The position numbers were made by a program, and so were the translations under genes. Positions 6,132-8,830 of a stretch of 8,830 nucleotides of DNA are shown here, in pieces. Where the stretch lies: positions 1 to 8,830 of the forward strand of contig JAGDCE010000324.1 of NCBI GenBank assembly GCA_017958705.1, read 5' to 3'. The notes under the pieces were generated by a model that was not told where the DNA came from, did no database searches, and was given only the letters and a program-made list of their open reading frames with translations. This stretch comes from Clostridia bacterium (GTDB lineage Bacteria > Bacillota > Clostridia > Oscillospirales > CAG-272). Position 1 is the stretch's first letter. Every line of letters begins with the position of its first letter.

Positions 6132-6950
6132 TCAGAGCGCGTCTTTCGGGCAGTTTTTAACGCATTCCATGCAAAGGATGCATTCCGTCCCGTTTTTGCG
6201 CTTGCGCGAGTTGTCCGTTACGTCCACGTCCATCGGACAGACGCGGCTGCATTTGCCGCATGATACGCATTTTTCTTTGTCGCATTTTATCCGGATCAGA
6301 GAAAAGTAACTCGCCGGTTTAAGGAACACCGTGACGGGGCAGATATATTTACAGAACGCGCGGTTGTCCCTGAAAGCGAACGCGAGCGCGATGCCGGCGG
6401 TGTAGTATACGACGTTGCCGATCAAAAACGCCCGGAACATTATGCGCTCTATGTTCCCCGCCCCGGAAAGGAACAAGGCGGCGACAAATACGAGCGAGGC
6501 CGCAAACGTGACGTATCTGATCCAGCCGAGCTTTTTGCGCGGTGACGCCGGGGTTTTATAAGGCAGAAAATCGAGCACCATAGCGGTCCAGCAGGCGTAG
6601 CCGCACCAGCCGCGGCCGAAGATGAGCGGACCGAAGATCTTCGCAACGGCGTAATGGATCGTCGCCGCCTCGAAAACGCCGGTAAAAAGATAATACCAGA
6701 AGCCCTCTATCTGCATATTCTCGCCTTTGATGAACCCGAGATAGATAAGCATGTACCCGCCGACGAGAAGCTGTACGATCCTGCGCGCGTATTTGTATTT
6801 TTTGATGAAAAGTATCACGCCGACCGTTATCGATATGCCGATGTAACTGAAATTGAAAAGATAAAATATGTTGTCCTTTGTCAGCCAGAGTATAACGGCG
6901 ACAGCCTCAAAAACCGCAAACAGTATCGCGGGAATGATGTATTTTTTCAT
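6132..6950 (-). CDS. Membrane-bound 4Fe-4S polyferredoxin, NapH/NosR/CcoG-like
   Basis: This 272-residue protein has about five to six membrane segments in its first 195 residues (roughly 5-23, 33-50, 57-74, 85-110, 146-162, 174-193). It has two CX3C-type membrane motifs, GWCGYACW (Cys116, Cys120) and CKYICP (Cys200, Cys204), typical of NapH and NosR relatives. The C-terminal domain holds two full [4Fe-4S] ferredoxin motifs: Cys228, 231, 234, 238-Pro and Cys257, 260, 263, 267-Pro, with a further Cys223. Such proteins pass electrons between membrane carriers and soluble acceptors. No reductase partner is adjacent, so its acceptor is open. The ATG at 6948-6950 has only a weak AGGA upstream, but a consensus promoter is close by. 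It reads as a single-gene unit, with possible read-through into the transporter gene. Confidence 0.88.
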   Translation of the reverse strand: MKKYIIPAILFAVFEAVAVILWLTKDNIFYLFNFSYIGISITVGVILFIKKYKYARRIVQLLVGGYMLIYLGFIKGENMQIEGFWYYLFTGVFEAATIHYAVAKIFGPLIFGRGWCGYACWTAMVLDFLPYKTPASPRKKLGWIRYVTFAASLVFVAALFLSGAGNIERIMFRAFLIGNVVYYTAGIALAFAFRDNRAFCKYICPVTVFLKPASYFSLIRIKCDKEKCVSCGKCSRVCPMDVDVTDNSRKRKNGTECILCMECVKNCPKDAL

Positions 6951-6992
6951 AATGACGTCCTATAATATGACATTAACCGATCCGCTGCACAT

Positions 6993-7021
6993 ATAATAAC
7001 ACGCAAAGCTAAAAATGTCAA
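6993..7021 (-). promoter_or_regulatory. Promoter of the polyferredoxin gene
   Basis: On the minus strand TTGACA (7016-7021) and TATTAT (6993-6998) are 17 bases apart, with TGT before the -10 box. The transcript would start near 6986, giving a leader of about 36 nt. It diverges from the plus-strand promoter at 7192-7220. Confidence 0.85.
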
Positions 7022-7191
7022 CGACAAAAGCAAAAAAGCTTTCAAATTTCAATCTGATACGTCCCTGTCGCCGATGTCTGCCCTGCGCCGGTCAGCCCCG
7101 GCAAGGCACCGCAATCTGAGGGAAACTTCGCAAACTGTTGCCGGAAAGATATCTTTATCCCGCTGTTTCTCATATTTCGGCACGATACGAC
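7022..7191. other. Spacer between divergent promoters, no gene seen
   Basis: These 170 bases separate the two -35 boxes. They contain a short AAAGC-GCTTT inverted repeat around an A-run (7026-7041) and GCCGG/CCGGC near 7086-7102. Neither has a terminator tail or a recognisable operator symmetry, and no frame looks coding. Confidence 0.5.
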
Positions 7192-7220
7192 TTGATTTTT
7201 GCACAATTTTATGGTATCAT
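7192..7220 (+). promoter_or_regulatory. Promoter of the hydrolase unit
   Basis: TTGATT (7192-7197) and TATCAT (7215-7220) are 17 bases apart, with TGG before the -10 box. It is weaker than the others by consensus match. Transcription would start near 7227, inside the left arm of a 10-bp stem (7225-7234 with 7262-7271). Confidence 0.65.
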
Positions 7221-7224
7221 ATAT

Positions 7225-7271
7225 TGAATTGCCGTACCCACCTTTAAAGTTCGGCTTATTGCGGTAATTCA
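7225..7271 (+). other. Stem-loop at the 5' end of the hydrolase transcript
   Basis: TGAATTGCCG (7225-7234) pairs with CGGTAATTCA (7262-7271) through ten pairs, one of them G-T. The loop contains the 8-bp palindrome CTTTAAAG (7242-7249). Its position over the predicted start site fits either an operator or an RNA element. Confidence 0.45.
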
Positions 7272-7281
7272 GACATGAAGT

Positions 7282-7425
7282 ATGGAACGTCTTGATGAAT
7301 ACGGCAGGATCCGCGCCGCCGCGTTTTCCGGCGGGCCGTGGAACAGTCCGCGGAAGCCGAAGTTCTGTGAACGCTTCGGATTTCAGCGGGAAAAGCGCGT
7401 GATCCCGGTGGGAAAGGATTTATAA
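7282..7425 (+). CDS. Possible small protein (47 aa) coupled to the hydrolase gene
   Basis: An ATG at 7282 opens 47 codons that close with TAA at 7423-7425, sharing its last A with the hydrolase ATG (TAATG), the kind of overlap used for coupled translation. The product begins MERLDEYGRIRAAAF and ends RFGFQREKRVIPVGKDL; it is basic and hydrophilic with no membrane segment. The RFGF-x(n)-GKDL ending faintly recalls the last strands of GNAT acetyltransferases, so it could be the remnant of a deleted acetyltransferase gene. Against it being translated, I see no Shine-Dalgarno before its ATG, and the hydrolase has its own AAAGGA. I do not recognise the protein. Confidence 0.35.
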   Translation: MERLDEYGRIRAAAFSGGPWNSPRKPKFCERFGFQREKRVIPVGKDL

Positions 7426-8048
7426 TGACAATACACGAATTCGGCGACCCGAAGGCCGATACCGTTCTCATTCAGCCGGTGGACGAATACGACCTTGCGG
7501 GAATCGAAAACGAAGTCTCGCTCATCGCCGCGAGCCGCGGCAAAAGCTTTCGCCTGATCGCCGTAAAAGTCGATAACTGGAACACCGATCTTTCGCCGTG
7601 GAAAGCGCCCGCCGTGTTCGGCAAAGAGGATTTCGGTGAAGGCGCCGGAGTAACGCTTGCAAAGATACTGAAACTCTGCGCCGACGAGGGCAAAAAATAT
7701 TATATCGGCGGGTATTCGCTCGCCGGGCTTTTCGCTCTGTGGGCATCGTACCGGACGGATATTTTCAAAGGCGTCGCGGCGGCGTCTCCGTCGGTGTGGT
7801 TTCCGGGCTTTGCGGACTATATGAAGGGGAATGAGATCAGGACAGGCGCGGTTTATCTCAGTCTCGGAGACAGGGAAGAAAAGGCGCGCAACCCCGTTAT
7901 GGCGACGGTCGGCGACAGGATCCGCGAGGCGTATTCCCTGCTCTCGGAGTGCGGCGTGAAATGCACGCTCGAATGGAACGAAGGCAATCACTTCAAAGAC
8001 GCCGACATCCGCACGGCGAAGGCGTTTGCGTGGGTGATACAAGATTGA
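7425..8048 (+). CDS. Alpha/beta hydrolase (putative esterase-like)
   Basis: A 207-residue cytoplasmic protein without a signal peptide. The nucleophile elbow is IGGYSLAGLFALWA with Ser98; the residue two after the serine is Ala, not the classical Gly (GxSxA-G), a variant seen in some esterase-like hydrolases. A strand with SPSVWFPGF follows (121-129), as in the Esterase D/feruloyl-esterase-like group. The acid is probably Asp149 in LSLGDREEKARNP and the base His189 in GNHFKDAD. At 207 residues it is shorter than typical 250-300 residue members, lacking much of a cap. Substrate is unknown; small esters or siderophore-type esters are possibilities for this fold. AAAGGA lies six to seven bases before ATG 7425. 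It may be coupled to the 47-codon ORF. A hairpin follows the stop directly. Confidence 0.84.
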   Translation: MTIHEFGDPKADTVLIQPVDEYDLAGIENEVSLIAASRGKSFRLIAVKVDNWNTDLSPWKAPAVFGKEDFGEGAGVTLAKILKLCADEGKKYYIGGYSLAGLFALWASYRTDIFKGVAAASPSVWFPGFADYMKGNEIRTGAVYLSLGDREEKARNPVMATVGDRIREAYSLLSECGVKCTLEWNEGNHFKDADIRTAKAFAWVIQD

Positions 8049-8050
8049 AA

Positions 8051-8072
8051 AGATCCCGGCGAACCGGGATCT
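8051..8072 (+). terminator. Stem-loop after the hydrolase gene
   Basis: AGATCCCGG (8051-8059) and CCGGGATCT (8064-8072) form a perfect 9-bp stem with a CGAA loop, two bases past the hydrolase stop codon. There is no T-run after it on the plus strand, so it may stop transcription weakly or protect the mRNA end. Confidence 0.5.
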
Positions 8073-8129
8073 GCGGATCGGATCAAAAAAAAGCACGGTG
8101 ATGAGAGGAAATGTTTTTCATTTGACCCG

Positions 8130-8158
8130 TTGACAAATATCAAACGTTGTGATACAAT
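8130..8158 (+). promoter_or_regulatory. Promoter of the cyclophilin-like lipoprotein gene
   Basis: A consensus TTGACA (8130-8135) and TACAAT (8153-8158) are 17 bases apart, with TGA before the -10 box. The transcript would begin near 8165, giving a leader of about 48 nt. Confidence 0.85.
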
Positions 8159-8212
8159 AGTTAGCGGCGGATAACTGATATCACACACCGTACGAATGAT
8201 CAGGGGAAGCGT

Positions 8213-8815
8213 ATGAATTCTAAAAACAGATCCGGTAAATACTTTGCCGCAGCGCTTGCCGTTTTTATGCTGCCGATCTGCTTCTCTGCCTGCGGAGGCG
8301 GGAACACGGCGCCGGCAACAGATACGACTTCTCAATCGGAAGTCACCTCTCATAAAGCCGATGAACAAACGACGGCAGAAACGACCGTGGCTCCGGCTGA
8401 AAGCGAACCGGAAGAATCACAAAGTGAAACGAGCAAGGAAACGGAGGAAGAACCCGCGGTGAAGACGCTGACAATGAAGATCGACGGCACGAAGGTCTCC
8501 GTCGATTGGGAAGAAAACGAATCGGTCGCGGCGCTTGCCGAGCTTGTAAAAGATAAGCCGCTGACGATACAGATGTCCATGTACGGCGGCTTCGAGCAGG
8601 TCGGTTCGCTAGGGACAAACCTGCCGAGAAACGACGCGCAGACGACGACACAGTCGGGCGATATCGTTCTCTACTCCGGCGATCAGATCGTCGTATTCTA
8701 CGGCTCAAACTCCTGGGCGTACACGCGGCTCGGACACATCGCCGATAAAACTGCGGCGCAGATGAAGGATCTGCTCGGAAACGGAAACGTGACAATAGAG
8801 CTTTCAGCAAAATAA
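8213..8815 (+). CDS. Lipoprotein with C-terminal cyclophilin-like domain
   Basis: The 200-residue product has a lipoprotein signal: basic MNSKNRSGK, a hydrophobic stretch at 11-24, and FSAC with lipidated Cys27 followed by GGG. Phe at -3 is less usual than Leu but acceptable. Residues 31-83 form a Thr/Ser/Glu-rich low-complexity linker that holds the domain off the membrane. Residues 85-198 match the cyclophilin-like fold family: LTMKIDGTKVSVDWEENES, LTIQMSMYGGFEQVGSLGTNLPRND, SGDIVLYSGDQIVVFYGSNSWAYTRLGHI. The family has the cyclophilin barrel but generally lacks the prolyl-isomerase active site, and its role is unknown. AGGGGAA stands five bases before ATG 8213. It has its own promoter; the window ends 15 bases after the stop, so downstream partners are not visible. 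Confidence 0.87.
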   Translation: MNSKNRSGKYFAAALAVFMLPICFSACGGGNTAPATDTTSQSEVTSHKADEQTTAETTVAPAESEPEESQSETSKETEEEPAVKTLTMKIDGTKVSVDWEENESVAALAELVKDKPLTIQMSMYGGFEQVGSLGTNLPRNDAQTTTQSGDIVLYSGDQIVVFYGSNSWAYTRLGHIADKTAAQMKDLLGNGNVTIELSAK

Positions 8816-8830
8816 AGATAAATACGGAGA

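Noticed and set aside
1353..7249. A 13-bp identical sequence, CCCACCTTTAAAG, at 1353-1365 and 7237-7249
   Set aside because: At the first site it is simply the complement of a ribosome binding site; at the second no gene starts on that strand. It is probably chance or a weak shared motif and is not enough to call a repeat.
7383..8368. Minus-strand open frames across the hydrolase and its downstream gap, for example 7383-8096
   Set aside because: They run opposite an alpha/beta hydrolase with a visible catalytic triad and cross its terminator-like hairpin; no domain is recognisable.

Overview
The window looks like a chromosomal segment of a Gram-positive, probably anaerobic Clostridia-type bacterium, perhaps a gut member of the Oscillospirales or a related group. 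The reasons are the consensus sigma-A promoters with extended -10 boxes, strong GGAGG-like ribosome binding sites, lipoproteins with Ser/Thr/Glu-rich linkers, a FucO-type iron alcohol dehydrogenase, and a membrane polyferredoxin. Base composition is a little GC-rich in genes, with AT-rich promoter gaps. The organism assignment is inference; there is no rRNA or marker gene.

Layout. The left end (1-162, +) is the C-terminus of a Sir2-type deacetylase. A cluster of small hairpins separated by AGCTAAATT repeats (163-306) lies between it and the convergent neighbour. Positions 308-6950 are all on the minus strand. Read in transcription order these are: a membrane polyferredoxin (6950-6132, own promoter); a queuosine-precursor/VUT-type transporter overlapping an SDR oxidoreductase by ATGA (5985-4571, own promoter, structured leader, terminator); a flavin reductase followed 12 bp later by a PHP-domain phosphoesterase (4187-2679, own promoter, roughly 280-nt leader, terminator); lactaldehyde reductase fucO (2551-1403, own promoter, hairpin at its end); and a transglutaminase-like lipoprotein (1348-308, no promoter seen). 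The right end is on the plus strand: a possible 47-codon ORF coupled to an alpha/beta hydrolase (7282-8048, promoter near 7192-7220), and a cyclophilin-like lipoprotein (8213-8815, own promoter).

How the genes fit together. This reads as a series of short, separately promoted housekeeping and accessory metabolic units rather than one pathway. Redox enzymes are over-represented (polyferredoxin, SDR, flavin reductase, alcohol dehydrogenase), but nothing in the sequence ties them to a shared substrate. The most informative structure is regulatory. Six promoters all have a 17-bp spacer and an upstream TGn, four of them with the same GTGATAyAmT core, and three transcripts have leaders with visible structure. 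I found no transposase, CRISPR array, tRNA, rRNA or phage gene, and no convincing new multi-gene system. The points most worth following up are the transporter leader, the long flavin-reductase leader, the hairpin-repeat cluster, and the coupled small ORF.
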